Source: Burkholderia cepacia ATCC 25416 (GTDB lineage Bacteria > Pseudomonadota > Gammaproteobacteria > Burkholderiales > Burkholderiaceae). From it: a DNA stretch of 64,000 nt. This document shows, piece after piece, positions 19,496 to 29,136 of the stretch; positions within the stretch are counted from its first letter, which is position 1, and each line of letters starts with the position of its first letter. The position numbers and the translations under genes were made by a program. The notes under the pieces were generated by a model, which had not been told where the DNA came from, did no database searches, and was given only the letters and a program-made list of their open reading frames with translations. The stretch covers positions 1,426,001 to 1,490,000 of the forward strand of contig NZ_CP012981.1 in the NCBI RefSeq assembly GCF_001411495.1. The letters run 5' to 3'.

Positions 19496-21106
19496 ATGCC
19501 AGCGAGCAAAGCGAAGCTGTTGTTGGGAGTGGTGTTTTCTTCGCTGATTCTGACGGCCTGCAACGACGACGTGACATCGTCCGCTGCTGCCAGCGCCGAC
19601 AACTCAGCCGATCCCGCCGGTCAGGTGGACAGGGCGTACAACGATCCGAACAGTTATTCGTCGAGCGCGAACGCGTCGCTCGACGCCTCCGCCGCGGTTG
19701 AAAAGGCCGCCGTCACGCATCACCAGATCACGCTGAACGGCAAGACGATCCGCTACACGGCCACGGCCGGCCACCTCGTCGCGCGCAATCCGCAGACGGG
19801 CGCGCCCGAAGCCTCGTTCTTCTATGTCGCCTATACGGCCGACAACCAGCCCGCGGCGAAGCGGCCCGTCACCTTCCTGTACAACGGCGGCCCCGGCTCG
19901 GCATCGGTGTGGCTGCACCTCGGCTCGTTCGGCCCGCGCCGGATCCAGACGGGTGACCCGAACGCGAACACGTCGACGTTCCCGTTCGTCGACAACCAGG
20001 AAAGCCTGCTCGACACGACCGACCTCGTGTTCGTCGATGCGATCGGCACCGGCTTCTCCGAAGCGATCGCGCCGAACACGAACCAGACGTTCTGGGGCGT
20101 CGACCAGGACGGCGGCGCGTTTCGCGATTTCGTCACGCGCTACCTCGCCGTGAACCAGCGCAGTGCATCGCCGAAATACCTGTTCGGCGAATCGTACGGC
20201 ACGCCGCGCACCGACGTGCTCGCGAACCTGCTCGAGACCGCGGGCGTGAAGCTCGACGGCATCGTGCTGCAGTCGTCGATCCTGAACTACAACACGAACT
20301 GCGACATGGCGAGCGACTACATCGGCAACTCGAACAACGGGTCGAGCCCGGTGAGTTGCGCGGGTTTCGTGCCGTCGTATGGCACCGTCGGTGCGTACTA
20401 CCAGCTCGACAACCCGAACCCGTCGAACCTGCCGCAGTATGCGGACCAGATGCGCCTGCTGACGGCCGGCAGCTACGCGCCCGCCGTGAACGCGTACCTG
20501 GCAAGCCATACGCCGCCGCCGCCGGCCCTCGTCACGACGATGGTGAATTCGACCGGCGTGAAGCAGTCGCTGTGGAATGCGGACTTCAACGTGATCCCGA
20601 CCTTCTTCGACAACAGCTTCCAGCTGTCGCTGATCCCGGGCACGCTGATCGGCCGCTACGACGCGCGCGTGAACGTGCCGGTGTCGAGCCCGCTTGCCGC
20701 GGACGGCGATCCGTCGAGCTCGTTCATCACGAAGCCGTTCACCGACACGATCGGCAAGTACCTGCCGAACGAGCTGAAGTACACCGCGCAGTCGGCGTAT
20801 TCGTTGAGCAGCAACGCGATCAACACGTGGGACTGGACGCACGACGGGCTCGCGATGCCCGACACGATCCCCGACCTCGCCGCGGCGCTGACGCTGAATC
20901 CGCAACTGAAGGTGCTGTCGCTGAACGGGTATCACGACATCGCGACGCCGTTCTACCAGACCGAGCTCGACCTCGCGCGGCTCGGGACGCAACCGAACCT
21001 GACGATCAGGGACTATCAGGGCGGACACATGGTCTATCTCGACGATACGTCGCGTCCGCAGGAGAAAGCCGACCTCGTGACCTTCTACAACGCGGCCGCG
21101 CACTGA
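19496..21106 (+). CDS. S10-family serine carboxypeptidase, exported lipoprotein
   Basis: The 536-residue protein is a member of the serine carboxypeptidase (S10) family, which removes C-terminal amino acids, usually at acid pH. The signal peptide ends in a lipobox-like LTAC (Cys22), so it is probably a lipoprotein. The FLYNGGPGSASVWLHLGSFGPR region forms the oxyanion site, GESYGTPR (Ser near residue 239) contains the nucleophile, and Asp in NGYHDIATPF and His in GGHMVY near the C-terminus complete the triad. The start follows gaaggaaagc; longer forms lack a signal peptide. The next gene codes for an exported EF-hand protein. Confidence 0.88.
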   Translation: MPASKAKLLLGVVFSSLILTACNDDVTSSAAASADNSADPAGQVDRAYNDPNSYSSSANASLDASAAVEKAAVTHHQITLNGKTIRYTATAGHLVARNPQTGAPEASFFYVAYTADNQPAAKRPVTFLYNGGPGSASVWLHLGSFGPRRIQTGDPNANTSTFPFVDNQESLLDTTDLVFVDAIGTGFSEAIAPNTNQTFWGVDQDGGAFRDFVTRYLAVNQRSASPKYLFGESYGTPRTDVLANLLETAGVKLDGIVLQSSILNYNTNCDMASDYIGNSNNGSSPVSCAGFVPSYGTVGAYYQLDNPNPSNLPQYADQMRLLTAGSYAPAVNAYLASHTPPPPALVTTMVNSTGVKQSLWNADFNVIPTFFDNSFQLSLIPGTLIGRYDARVNVPVSSPLAADGDPSSSFITKPFTDTIGKYLPNELKYTAQSAYSLSSNAINTWDWTHDGLAMPDTIPDLAAALTLNPQLKVLSLNGYHDIATPFYQTELDLARLGTQPNLTIRDYQGGHMVYLDDTSRPQEKADLVTFYNAAAH

Positions 21107-21185
21107 TGCTGCGCCGGCCGGCGACAGGCGCCCGCGGTGGCGCCGCGCCGGCCGTCGACGACCTCATTCCAGACTGGAGCCTGAT

Positions 21186-21584
21186 ATGAAGAATCGTTTC
21201 ATCGTCGTTGCCGCGGCGCTCGCATGTGTCGGCGCCGCAGCATCCGTATCCGCGTTCGCGCAGGCGAGCGACGCCGCCGCGCCGGCGCGCGCGCGCCAGG
21301 CGCAGCTCGGCGATCCGTACGTGCCGCCGGCCGCGCGCAAGCCGACCGCCGGCACGCAGACGACGGGCGCCGCGCTGCATGCGCAGGTGGTGCGCAAGCT
21401 CGCGCGGCAGTTCAGCGCGGCCGACTCGCAGAACACGGGTTCGATCACCGAATCGCAGGCGCGCGCGGCCGGCCTCGGTTATGTCGCGAACCACTTCCGG
21501 CAGATCGACTCGAGCGGCAACGGCCGCGTGTCGTTCGCGGACGTACAGCGCTACATGCAGGCACGCAGCACGAGCCAGCAGTAA
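21186..21584 (+). CDS. Exported EF-hand protein
   Basis: This 132-residue protein has a signal peptide (about residues 1-26, cleaved after SAFA) and two EF-hand-like loops. The second loop, DSSGNGRVSFADV (about residues 108-120), has acidic or oxygen ligands at positions 1, 3, 5 and a good hydrophobic spacing; the first, DSQNTGSITESQA (about residues 81-93), is also plausible. Small periplasmic or secreted EF-hand proteins bind calcium, but the partner is unknown. It lies 80 bases after the S10 carboxypeptidase gene and may be cotranscribed with it. Confidence 0.82.
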   Translation: MKNRFIVVAAALACVGAAASVSAFAQASDAAAPARARQAQLGDPYVPPAARKPTAGTQTTGAALHAQVVRKLARQFSAADSQNTGSITESQARAAGLGYVANHFRQIDSSGNGRVSFADVQRYMQARSTSQQ

Positions 21585-21605
21585 GCGCGGCGCGCGGTGA
21601 ACCAA

Positions 21606-21643
21606 CGGGGGCGGAACCTGCGACACGGCGGGTTCCGCCCCCG
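21606..21643 (+). terminator. GC-rich hairpin after the EF-hand gene
   Basis: A 13-bp perfect stem, cgggggcggaacc (21606-21618) with ggttccgcccccg (21631-21643), closes a 12-base loop. No T-tract follows, so it may be a Rho-dependent end or an RNA-stabilising stem and not a classical terminator. Confidence 0.4.
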
Positions 21644-21722
21644 TGCACATGGCGCGGCCGTTACGGCCTGCCTGCCGCGGATTTCCGCCAAATTCTCATT
21701 ATCTGGGCAACGCATTCAAATA

Positions 21723-21751
21723 TTGGAGGCGAGTGCGTGCGCTCCTACAAT
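21723..21751 (+). promoter_or_regulatory. Candidate promoter of the IclR-dgo operon
   Basis: A -35 box ttggag (21723-21728) and a -10 box tacaat (21746-21751) are 17 bases apart. The start of transcription would fall near 21758, inside the inverted repeat that follows. Confidence 0.45.
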
Positions 21752-21775
21752 CCGAAGCACATCGACAGCTTCGGA
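21751..21775 (+). promoter_or_regulatory. Inverted repeat overlapping the predicted transcription start (possible IclR operator)
   Basis: The perfect 8-bp arms tccgaagc (21751-21758) and gcttcgga (21768-21775) are nine bases apart. The element begins at the last base of the -10 box and spans the expected start point, the position expected for a repressor site. Assignment to the neighbouring IclR protein is inference. Confidence 0.4.
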
Positions 21776-21933
21776 CCCACGCATCGCGCGGCGCCCGACG
21801 CACACGGAGACACCTTCCATGAAGTTCGCCGGGCGCTTTATTCGGTGCATCGACCGCCGCCTCGCCGCGATGCCGGACGCAGTTCCGGCGTCGCGCGAAC
21901 GGCTTCACCGGTTCCGTTGAAGAAGCCCGCCCC

Positions 21934-22833
21934 ATGACCAAGATGCCCGACTCCCTTGCCCTCGACGCCCGGCGCGCGACGCCGGACGATGCGTCGCTGA
22001 CCGACAGCATCGGCGCGACCAGCACGCCGCTCGATCTCGCTGCCCAGCAGGCCGGTACGCAGACGCTGCTGCGCGGTCTGGCGATCCTCGAGGCGATCGC
22101 GAACGGCGCGCGCGACATGCGCGCGATCGGCGCCGCGCTCGGCACGACGCGCAGCACGACGCATCGCCTCGTCAGCAGCCTCGTGCAGGCGCGCTACCTG
22201 CGGCAGGTGCAGGGCGGCTACCTGCTCGGCCCGAAGCTGATCGAGCTCGGCACGATCGCGCTCGAGCAGATGCCGCTCACCGCGGTCGCGCGCCCGCACC
22301 TCGAAGCGCTCGCGGAAGCGACGCTCGACACGATCCATCTCGGCGTGCGCGACGGCGACGACGTGCTGTACATCGACAAGATTCCCGGTACGCGCGGCCT
22401 CGAGATGCGCTCGCGCGTCGGCCACCGGATGCCGCTCGCGTCGACCGGCATCGGCAAGGCGATGATGCTCGACCTCGATCCCGACCTGTGGCGCTCGCTG
22501 TTCGAGGCCGCACGGCGCGCGCTGGCCGGCGTCAATTTCAAGCCCGACAACCGGCCCGAGACGAGCGCGTTCCTGCAGCGCATGGCCCATTACGCAGCGG
22601 GCGGCTATACGTTCGACCTCGAGGAGAACGAGGCGTCGATCCGCTGCGTGGCGGCGCCGATCCGTGACGCATCGGGCGCGGTCGTCGCGGCGGTGTCGGT
22701 GGCGAGCACGATTCCGTACATGCCGCACGACCGGATGGACGAACTGATTCCGCTCGTGCAGCGCGAAGCGCGAGCCATTTCCGCGGAACTGGGCTGGAGC
22801 CCGCCGCAGGGTACCCGCAGGATCAAACGATGA
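21934..22833 (+). CDS. IclR-family transcriptional regulator of the galactonate-type cluster
   Basis: The 299-residue protein has an N-terminal winged helix (about residues 45-100, with MRAIGAALGTTRSTTHRLVSSL as the helix-turn-helix area) and a C-terminal effector-binding IclR domain (about residues 115-285). A 40-residue N-terminal extension precedes the DNA-binding part. Its last codon overlaps the first codon of dgoK (ATGA), so it is translated with the catabolic genes and likely controls them. In related DgoR-type systems the effector is a sugar acid or its 2-keto-3-deoxy derivative; the effector here is not known. Confidence 0.9.
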   Translation: MTKMPDSLALDARRATPDDASLTDSIGATSTPLDLAAQQAGTQTLLRGLAILEAIANGARDMRAIGAALGTTRSTTHRLVSSLVQARYLRQVQGGYLLGPKLIELGTIALEQMPLTAVARPHLEALAEATLDTIHLGVRDGDDVLYIDKIPGTRGLEMRSRVGHRMPLASTGIGKAMMLDLDPDLWRSLFEAARRALAGVNFKPDNRPETSAFLQRMAHYAAGGYTFDLEENEASIRCVAAPIRDASGAVVAAVSVASTIPYMPHDRMDELIPLVQREARAISAELGWSPPQGTRRIKR

Positions 22834-23855
22834 CGACTTCGACCCGGCCCGTTCCGGATGCCACCTCCGCCACCCCGTCGCTGATCGCGCTCGACTGGGG
22901 CACGACCTCGCTGCGCGCGTATCTGTACGACGCGCACGGCGCGCTCATCGACACGCGCAGCCGTCCGGCGGGCGTCATGCATGTGCCGGGCGGCGGCGCG
23001 CGCGCGTTCGACGCGGTGTTCGAGGAAGCCTGCGGCGACTGGCTCGACCGCTCGCCCGGCCTGCCGGTGCTCGCCGCCGGGATGGTCGGCAGCGCACAGG
23101 GCTGGCGCGAGGCGCCGTATGTCGCGGTGCCGGCCGGCGCCGACGCGCTCGTCGCGGGCCTCATCACGGTGACGACCTCGCGCGGGGCGACGATCTCGAT
23201 CGTGCCGGGCGTGATCGCCACGGGCGAATTGCCCGACGTGATGCGCGGCGAAGAAACGCAGATAGTCGGCGCACTCGCGAGCGATCCCACGCTTGGCGCC
23301 GATCGTTCAGGGGTACTGATCGGCCTGCCGGGCACGCATGCGAAATGGGCGTGGGTGACGGACGGGCTGATCGAGCGGTTCCAGACCTTCATGACCGGCG
23401 AGCTGTTCGCGGTGCTGCGCGACCACACGATCCTCGGCCGCACGATGCGCGCCGGTGCGTCGCCCGATCGCGCGGCGTTCGTGCGCGGCGTATCGGTCGC
23501 GCGCGGCGCGCGGCACACGGGTCTGCTCGCGACGATTTTCAGCACGCGCACGCTCGGCCTGACCGACCGGCTCGCGCCCGATGCGCAGGGCGACTACCTG
23601 TCCGGCCTGCTGATCGGCCATGAGCTCAACGCGCTCGACGCGATGCTCGCGGAGCGCGGCATCGCGCTCGCGGACCAGCCGCTGCTGCTGATCGGCAACG
23701 ACGGCCTGTGCGCGCGCTACGCCGATGCGCTCCAGGAATTCGGCCACCCGCCCGCGCGAGTCGTCGCGCATGCGACCGAGCGCGGCCTGTGGCGGATCGC
23801 GTCACGCGCCGGGCTCGTGCGCGCGGACGGCGAGCCCGTCTGCGCCGACCAATGA
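22830..23855 (+). CDS. dgoK: 2-dehydro-3-deoxygalactonokinase
   Basis: DgoK phosphorylates 2-keto-3-deoxy-D-galactonate at C6, the step before aldol cleavage. The 341-residue protein shows the ATPase-fold phosphate loop IALDWGTTSLRAYLYD (about residues 17-32), the GVIATGELPDVMRGEETQIVGAL segment characteristic of the family (about residues 127-149, split motif PDVMRGEETQI), and LIGLPGTHAKW (about residues 160-170). It is somewhat longer than the E. coli enzyme, mainly at the N-terminus. ATGA overlap with the regulator gene and a 22-base gap to the aldolase gene indicate one operon. Confidence 0.93.
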   Translation: MTTSTRPVPDATSATPSLIALDWGTTSLRAYLYDAHGALIDTRSRPAGVMHVPGGGARAFDAVFEEACGDWLDRSPGLPVLAAGMVGSAQGWREAPYVAVPAGADALVAGLITVTTSRGATISIVPGVIATGELPDVMRGEETQIVGALASDPTLGADRSGVLIGLPGTHAKWAWVTDGLIERFQTFMTGELFAVLRDHTILGRTMRAGASPDRAAFVRGVSVARGARHTGLLATIFSTRTLGLTDRLAPDAQGDYLSGLLIGHELNALDAMLAERGIALADQPLLLIGNDGLCARYADALQEFGHPPARVVAHATERGLWRIASRAGLVRADGEPVCADQ

Positions 23856-23877
23856 ACCGATTGCAGAGGAACCCCTG

Positions 23878-24555
23878 ATGCCGTCCGACCTTACGCTACC
23901 CGCGCCGTACACGCCTCACGCCGCGCTGATGCGCGCGTTCGACGCGTGTCCGCTGATCGCGATCCTGCGCGGGATCACGCCCGCCGAAGCGGCCGACCAC
24001 GGCCGTGCGCTGTACGAAGCCGGCTTCCGGATCGTCGAGGTGCCGCTCAATTCGCCGGAGCCGTTCGGCAGCATCGCGGCGCTGCGGCGCGCGCTGCCCG
24101 ACGACGCGATCGTCGGCGCGGGCACGGTGCTGCGCGCGGAGTATGTCGATCGCGTGCAGGATGCGGGCGGCTCGCTGATCGTGATGCCGCACAGCGACGC
24201 GGCCGTGATCCGCCGCGCACGCGAGCGCGGCCTCGCGAGCGCGCCGGGTGTCGCGACGCCGACGGAAGCGTTCGCGGCGCTCGCGAACGGCGCGGACGTG
24301 CTGAAGATGTTCCCGGCCGAGCAGCTGGGCGTGGTCGTCGTGAAGGCGTGGCGCGCGGTGATCGACCGCGCGGTGCCGCTGATCCCGGTCGGCGGGATTG
24401 CACCCGACAACATGCAGCCGTTCCTCGCGGCCGGCGCGAACGGCTTCGGGCTCGGTTCGGCGCTGTACCGGCCCGGCCAGCCGGCCGACGAGACTGCCGC
24501 GAACGCGCGTGCGTTCCAGGCCGGCCTGTGCGCGGCGCGCGGCGGAGCCGCATGA
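23878..24555 (+). CDS. dgoA: 2-dehydro-3-deoxy-6-phosphogalactonate aldolase
   Basis: This KDPG/KDPGal-family class I aldolase splits 2-keto-3-deoxy-6-phosphogalactonate into pyruvate and glyceraldehyde 3-phosphate. The 225-residue protein has CPLIAILRGITPAEA with the conserved glutamate/arginine pair, RIVEVPLNSPEP (Glu near residue 55), the GAGTVL motif and the Schiff-base lysine in ADVLKMFPAEQLG (about residue 143). Pairing with DgoK supports the galactonate branch over the gluconate (Eda) branch. The ATG at 23878 follows agaggaaccc. Its stop overlaps the next ATG. Confidence 0.93.
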   Translation: MPSDLTLPAPYTPHAALMRAFDACPLIAILRGITPAEAADHGRALYEAGFRIVEVPLNSPEPFGSIAALRRALPDDAIVGAGTVLRAEYVDRVQDAGGSLIVMPHSDAAVIRRARERGLASAPGVATPTEAFAALANGADVLKMFPAEQLGVVVVKAWRAVIDRAVPLIPVGGIAPDNMQPFLAAGANGFGLGSALYRPGQPADETAANARAFQAGLCAARGGAA

Positions 24556-25334
24556 TGGGCCGCCTCGCGGACAAGGTCGCGATGGTGACGGGCGCGGGCC
24601 GAGGCATCGGCGCCGCGATCGCCCGCGCGTTCGTTCGCGAGGGCGCGGCCGTCGCGCTCGTCGATCTCGACCTCCCGCAGGCGCAGCACACGGCTGCCGG
24701 GATTGCACACGACATCGCCGGCGCGCGCGTGCTGGCGCTGCAGGCGGATGTCGCGCGCCAGGATGCGGTGCGCGATGCCGTGGCGCGGACCGAGGCGGCG
24801 TTCGGCCCGCTCGACGTGCTCGTGAACAACGCGGGCATCAACGTGTTCGCCGATCCGCTGACGATGACCGACGACGACTGGCGCCGCTGCTTCGCGGTCG
24901 ACCTCGACGGCGTGTGGCACGGCTGCCGCGCGGCGCTGGAAGGGATGGTCGAACGCGGTCGCGGCAGCATCGTGAACATCGCGTCGACGCATGCATTCAG
25001 GATCATCCCGGGCTGCTTTCCGTACCCGGTCGCGAAGCACGGTGTACTCGGTCTCACGCGTGCGCTCGGCATCGAATACGCGGCGCGCAACGTCCGCGTG
25101 AACGCGATCGCGCCGGGCTACATCGAGACGCAGCTCACGCGCGACTGGTGGGACGCGCAGCCCGATCCGGCCGCCGCGCGCGCCGAGACGCTCGCGCTGC
25201 AGCCGATGAAGCGGATCGGCCGGCCCGAGGAGGTCGCGATGACGGCCGTGTTCCTGGCGTCCGACGAGGCGCCGTTCATCAATGCCGCATGCATCACCGT
25301 CGACGGCGGGCGTGCGGCGCTGTACCACGACTGA
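24552..25334 (+). CDS. SDR-family oxidoreductase (sugar/sugar-acid dehydrogenase)
   Basis: The 260-residue protein is a classical short-chain dehydrogenase. The nucleotide loop is TGAGRGIGAAIA (about residues 14-25), Asp after beta-2 (LVDLD) favours NAD+, NNAG follows near residue 94, and the catalytic Ser (NIASTHA) and Tyr-x-x-x-Lys (YPVAK, about residues 158-162) are present. The ATG overlaps the stop of the aldolase gene, so a role in the same pathway is likely. Which substrate it oxidises (sugar, lactone-derived acid or keto sugar) cannot be read from the sequence. Confidence 0.87.
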   Translation: MMGRLADKVAMVTGAGRGIGAAIARAFVREGAAVALVDLDLPQAQHTAAGIAHDIAGARVLALQADVARQDAVRDAVARTEAAFGPLDVLVNNAGINVFADPLTMTDDDWRRCFAVDLDGVWHGCRAALEGMVERGRGSIVNIASTHAFRIIPGCFPYPVAKHGVLGLTRALGIEYAARNVRVNAIAPGYIETQLTRDWWDAQPDPAAARAETLALQPMKRIGRPEEVAMTAVFLASDEAPFINAACITVDGGRAALYHD

Positions 25335-25445
25335 CACGATTGACGTAGCGATTCGAAAGACCGCACGTGCGACGGCCGCGCGCACGCTGCGTCGAAACCA
25401 ACAAGCGGCTGCATCCTGTTCGATGAAGACAAGGAGACACTGGAG

Positions 25446-26441
25446 ATGAAACGCAGAACGTTCGTAACGCTGGCCGCCGCTGCCGCGGTGGTGATCGGGA
25501 GCCCGGTTGCGCATGCGGCCGATCCGGTCAAGATCGGCTTCCTGGTGAAGCAGCCGGAAGAGCCGTGGTTCCAGGACGAGTGGAAGTTCGCCGAGATGGC
25601 GGCGAAGGCGAAAGGCTTCACGCTCGTGAAGATCGGTGCGCCGTCCGGCGAGAAGGTGATGAGCGCGATCGACAACCTGTCCGCTCAGAAGGCGCAGGGC
25701 TTCATCATCTGCACGCCCGACGTGAAGCTCGGGCCGGGCATCGTCGCGAAGGCGAAGTCGCACAACCTGAAGATGATGACGGTCGACGACCGCCTCGTCG
25801 ACGGCGCGGGCAAGCCGATCGAGTCGGTGCCGCACATGGGGATCTCCGCGTACAACATCGGCAAGCAGGTCGGCGACGGCATCGCGGCCGAGATCAAGAA
25901 GCGCGGCTGGGACATGAAGGACGTCGGCGCGATCGACATCACCTACGAGCAGTTGCCGACCGCGCACGACCGCACGAGCGGCGCGACCGACGCGCTGGTG
26001 GCCGCCGGCTTCCCGAAGGCGAACGTGATCGCCGCGCCGCAGGCGAAGACCGACACGGAGAACGCGTTCAACGCGGCGAACATCGCGCTCACGAAGAACC
26101 CGCAGTTCAAGCACTGGGTGGCGTACGGCCTGAACGACGAGGCCGTGCTCGGCGCGGTGCGCGCGGCCGAAGGGCGCGGCTTCAAGGCCGACAACATGAT
26201 CGGCATCGGCATCGGCGGCTCCGATTCGGCGCTGAACGAGTTCAAGAAGCCGCAGCCGACGGGCTTCTACGGCACCGTGATCATCAGCCCGAAGCGCCAC
26301 GGCGAGGAAACCTCCGACCTGATGTACGCGTGGATCACGCAGGGCAAGGCACCGCCGGCGCTGACGCTGACGACGGGCATGCTCGCGACGCGCGACAACG
26401 TGTCGAAGGTGCGCGACGAGATGGGGCTCGCGTCGAAGTAA
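25446..26441 (+). CDS. araF: Sugar ABC transporter, periplasmic binding protein (AraF-type)
   Basis: The 331-residue protein has a signal peptide (about residues 1-24, ending AHAA) and aligns in length and motifs with the arabinose-binding protein AraF, which binds L-arabinose, D-galactose and D-fucose in E. coli. Typical segments are [19 protein letters not shown] (ligand-contacting start of the mature protein), [16 protein letters not shown] and [15 protein letters not shown]. It starts after acaaggagacactggag and heads the araFGH import genes. Given the DgoK/DgoA neighbours, D-galactose is a likely ligand here; this is inference. Confidence 0.92.
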   Translation: MKRRTFVTLAAAAAVVIGSPVAHAADPVKIGFLVKQPEEPWFQDEWKFAEMAAKAKGFTLVKIGAPSGEKVMSAIDNLSAQKAQGFIICTPDVKLGPGIVAKAKSHNLKMMTVDDRLVDGAGKPIESVPHMGISAYNIGKQVGDGIAAEIKKRGWDMKDVGAIDITYEQLPTAHDRTSGATDALVAAGFPKANVIAAPQAKTDTENAFNAANIALTKNPQFKHWVAYGLNDEAVLGAVRAAEGRGFKADNMIGIGIGGSDSALNEFKKPQPTGFYGTVIISPKRHGEETSDLMYAWITQGKAPPALTLTTGMLATRDNVSKVRDEMGLASK

Positions 26442-26509
26442 GCGGCCCGCCGGCTGCCGCGGCGATGCGGCGGCCGGCGGTCGATCGATTCCGGAAGTGG
26501 AGAGGCGAC

Positions 26510-28021
26510 GTGTCAGCGGCACTGCGTTTTGACAATATCGGCAAGGTATTTCCCGGCGTGCGCGCACTCGACGGCATCTCGTTCGACGTGCATGCGGGCG
26601 AGGTGCATGGCCTGATGGGCGAGAACGGCGCGGGCAAGTCGACGCTGCTGAAGATTCTCGGCGGCGAATACCAGCCCGATGCGGGCAGCGTGCTGGTCGA
26701 CGGCCAGCCCGTGCAGTTCGCGAATGCGGCCGCGTCGATCGCGGCCGGCATCGCGGTGATTCACCAGGAGCTGCAGTACGTGCCCGACCTGACGGTCGCG
26801 GAAAACCTGCTGCTCGGCCGCCTGCCGAATGCGTTCGGCTGGGTGAGGAAGCGCGAGGCGAAGCGCTACGTGCGCGAGCGGCTCGCGGCGATGGGTGTCG
26901 ATCTCGATCCCGATGCGAAGCTCGGGCGGCTGTCGATCGCGCAGCGGCAGATGGTCGAGATCTGCAAGGCGCTGATGCGCAATGCGCGCGTGATCGCGCT
27001 CGACGAACCGACCAGTTCGCTGTCGCATCGCGAGACCGAGGTGCTGTTCAAGCTCGTCGACGACCTGCGCGCGCAGGGCCGCGCGCTGATCTACATCTCG
27101 CACCGGATGGACGAGATCTACCGGCTCTGCAATGCGTGCACGATCTTCCGCGACGGGCGCAAGATCGCGTCGCACGAATCGCTCGCCGACGTCCCGCGCG
27201 AACGGCTCGTCGCCGAAATGGTCGGGCGCGAGATTTCGGATATCTACCATTACGCGCCGCGCACGCTCGGCGACGTGCGGTTCTCCGCCGAAGGCGTCGA
27301 CGGCCATGCCCTGCGCGAACCCGCGAGCTTCTCGGTGCGCGCGGGCGAGATCGTCGGCTTCTTCGGGCTGGTCGGCGCGGGCCGCAGCGAGCTGATGCGG
27401 CTCGTGTACGGCGCGGACCACCGGCGCGCGGGCGTGCTGACGCTCGACGGCGCGCGCATCGACGTGAAGCGCACCGGCGACGCGATCCGCCACGGCATCG
27501 TGCTGTGCCCCGAGGATCGCAAGGAAGAAGGGATCATCGCGATCGCGTCGGTCGCGGAGAACATCAACATCAGCTGCCGCCGCCATTCGTTGCGCGCGGG
27601 GCTGTTCATCAACCGCAAGGCCGAAAGCGAAACCGCCGACCGTTTCATCCAGCGGCTCAAGATCAAGACGCCGAACCGGCGCCAGAAGATCCGCTTCCTG
27701 TCGGGCGGCAACCAGCAGAAGGCGATCCTGTCGCGCTGGCTCGCGGAGCCCGACCTGAAGGTCGTGATCCTCGACGAGCCGACGCGCGGGATCGACGTCG
27801 GCGCGAAGCACGAGATCTACGACGTGATCTACCGGCTCGCGGAGCGCGGCTGCGCGATCGTGATGGTGTCGTCGGAGCTGCCGGAAGTGCTCGGCGTGTC
27901 CGACCGCATCGTCGTGATGCGCGAAGGCCGGATCGCGGGCGAGCTGCCGCGCGAACGGGCGAACGAGCACGCGGTGCTGAGCCTGGCGCTGCCGCAGACG
28001 AGCGCCGTCGAGGCGGCCTGA
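26510..28021 (+). CDS. araG: Sugar ABC transporter, ATP-binding protein (AraG-type)
   Basis: This 503-residue tandem ATPase powers sugar import. The first nucleotide domain has Walker [13 protein letters not shown] (about residues 39-50), signature [15 protein letters not shown] and Walker [17 protein letters not shown]. The second domain has the degenerate P-loop [12 protein letters not shown] and [15 protein letters not shown] with [14 protein letters not shown]. The start is GTG ([15 protein letters not shown]), since the first ATP-binding fold begins a few residues later. It lies 68 bases after araF and 68 bases before araH. Confidence 0.95.
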   Translation: MSAALRFDNIGKVFPGVRALDGISFDVHAGEVHGLMGENGAGKSTLLKILGGEYQPDAGSVLVDGQPVQFANAAASIAAGIAVIHQELQYVPDLTVAENLLLGRLPNAFGWVRKREAKRYVRERLAAMGVDLDPDAKLGRLSIAQRQMVEICKALMRNARVIALDEPTSSLSHRETEVLFKLVDDLRAQGRALIYISHRMDEIYRLCNACTIFRDGRKIASHESLADVPRERLVAEMVGREISDIYHYAPRTLGDVRFSAEGVDGHALREPASFSVRAGEIVGFFGLVGAGRSELMRLVYGADHRRAGVLTLDGARIDVKRTGDAIRHGIVLCPEDRKEEGIIAIASVAENINISCRRHSLRAGLFINRKAESETADRFIQRLKIKTPNRRQKIRFLSGGNQQKAILSRWLAEPDLKVVILDEPTRGIDVGAKHEIYDVIYRLAERGCAIVMVSSELPEVLGVSDRIVVMREGRIAGELPRERANEHAVLSLALPQTSAVEAA

Positions 28022-28089
28022 CGCGGGACACGACAATCGAATCGGACGCGCGGCACGGGCCGCGCGATGCAGGAGCAGGAGACACAATC

Positions 28090-29106
28090 ATGCAAGTCAA
28101 CGAAAACCTCGGCAGCGCCGCCGTGAAGCCCACGGCCGACGCGCTGGTGCCGCAGCAGAGCGACCGCCAGAAGTGGTGGCAGCACCTGACCGAATACAGC
28201 CTGATCGCGATCTTCGCGGTGATGTTCATCACGATGTCGCTGACGGTCGATCACTTCTTCTCGATCGACAACATGCTCGGCCTCGCGCTGTCGATCTCGC
28301 AGATCGGCATGGTCGCGTGCACGATGATGTTCTGTCTGGCGTCGCGCGACTTCGACCTGTCGATCGGCTCGACCGTCGCGTTCTCGGGCGTGCTGTGCGC
28401 GATGGTGCTGAACGCGACCGACAACACGTTCGTCGCGATCGTCGCCGCGGTCGCGGCCGGCGCCGCGATCGGCTTCGTGAACGGCGCGGTGATCGCGTAC
28501 CTGCGCATCAACGCGCTGATCACGACGCTCGCGACGATGGAGATCGTGCGCGGGCTCGGCTTCATCGTGTCGAAGGGGCAGGCGGTCGGCGTGTCGTCGG
28601 ATACGTTCATCGGGCTCGGCGGGCTCACGCTCTTCGGTGTGTCGCTGCCGATCTGGGTCACGCTGCTGTGCTTCATCGCGTTCGGCGTGCTGTTGAACCA
28701 GACGGTGTATGGCCGCAACACGCTCGCGATCGGCGGCAATCCCGAGGCATCGCGTCTCGCGGGGATCAACGTCGAACGCACGCGCGTGTACATCTTCCTG
28801 ATCCAGGGCGCGGTGACGGCGCTCGCGGGCGTGATCCTCGCGTCGCGCATCACGTCGGGCCAGCCGAACGCCGCGCAGGGCTTCGAGCTGAATGTGATCT
28901 CCGCGTGCGTGCTCGGCGGCGTGTCGCTGATGGGCGGCCGCGCGACGATCTCGGGCGTCGTGATCGGCGTGCTGATCATGGGCACCGTCGAGAACGTGAT
29001 GAACCTGCTGAACATCGATGCGTTCTACCAGTACCTGGTGCGCGGCGCGATCCTGCTCGCGGCCGTGCTGCTCGACCAGCTGAAGAACCGCGGCGTACGC
29101 GACTGA
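28090..29106 (+). CDS. araH: Sugar ABC transporter, permease (AraH-type)
   Basis: The 338-residue inner-membrane protein has some eight to ten hydrophobic helices from about residue 35 onward and the RbsC/AraH-family sequence GMVACTMMFCLASRDFDLSIGS (split across residues 70-95), NALITTLATMEIVRGL and the cytoplasmic loop NTLAIGGNPEASRLAGINV, which contacts the ATPase. An N-terminal cytoplasmic tail of about 30 residues precedes the first helix. The ATG follows aggagcaggagaca. It completes an AraFGH importer without an outer-membrane porin in the cluster. Confidence 0.95.
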   Translation: MQVNENLGSAAVKPTADALVPQQSDRQKWWQHLTEYSLIAIFAVMFITMSLTVDHFFSIDNMLGLALSISQIGMVACTMMFCLASRDFDLSIGSTVAFSGVLCAMVLNATDNTFVAIVAAVAAGAAIGFVNGAVIAYLRINALITTLATMEIVRGLGFIVSKGQAVGVSSDTFIGLGGLTLFGVSLPIWVTLLCFIAFGVLLNQTVYGRNTLAIGGNPEASRLAGINVERTRVYIFLIQGAVTALAGVILASRITSGQPNAAQGFELNVISACVLGGVSLMGGRATISGVVIGVLIMGTVENVMNLLNIDAFYQYLVRGAILLAAVLLDQLKNRGVRD

Positions 29107-29136
29107 CCCCGGCCTGCCCTGACGGAGACGAACCGC

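Larger units (their letters stand above)
21585..21933 (+). other. Spacer between the EF-hand gene and the IclR operon
   Basis: No gene is supported in these 349 bases. The first part holds a long GC-rich hairpin (21606-21643). The second holds a candidate promoter (21723-21751) directly followed by an inverted repeat (21751-21775). The last 150 bases before the regulator gene would be a long untranslated leader if that promoter is used. Confidence 0.45.

Noticed and set aside
21597..21920. A 107-codon frame between the EF-hand and IclR genes
   Set aside because: Its start lies in the GC-rich hairpin and it spans the candidate promoter and operator.
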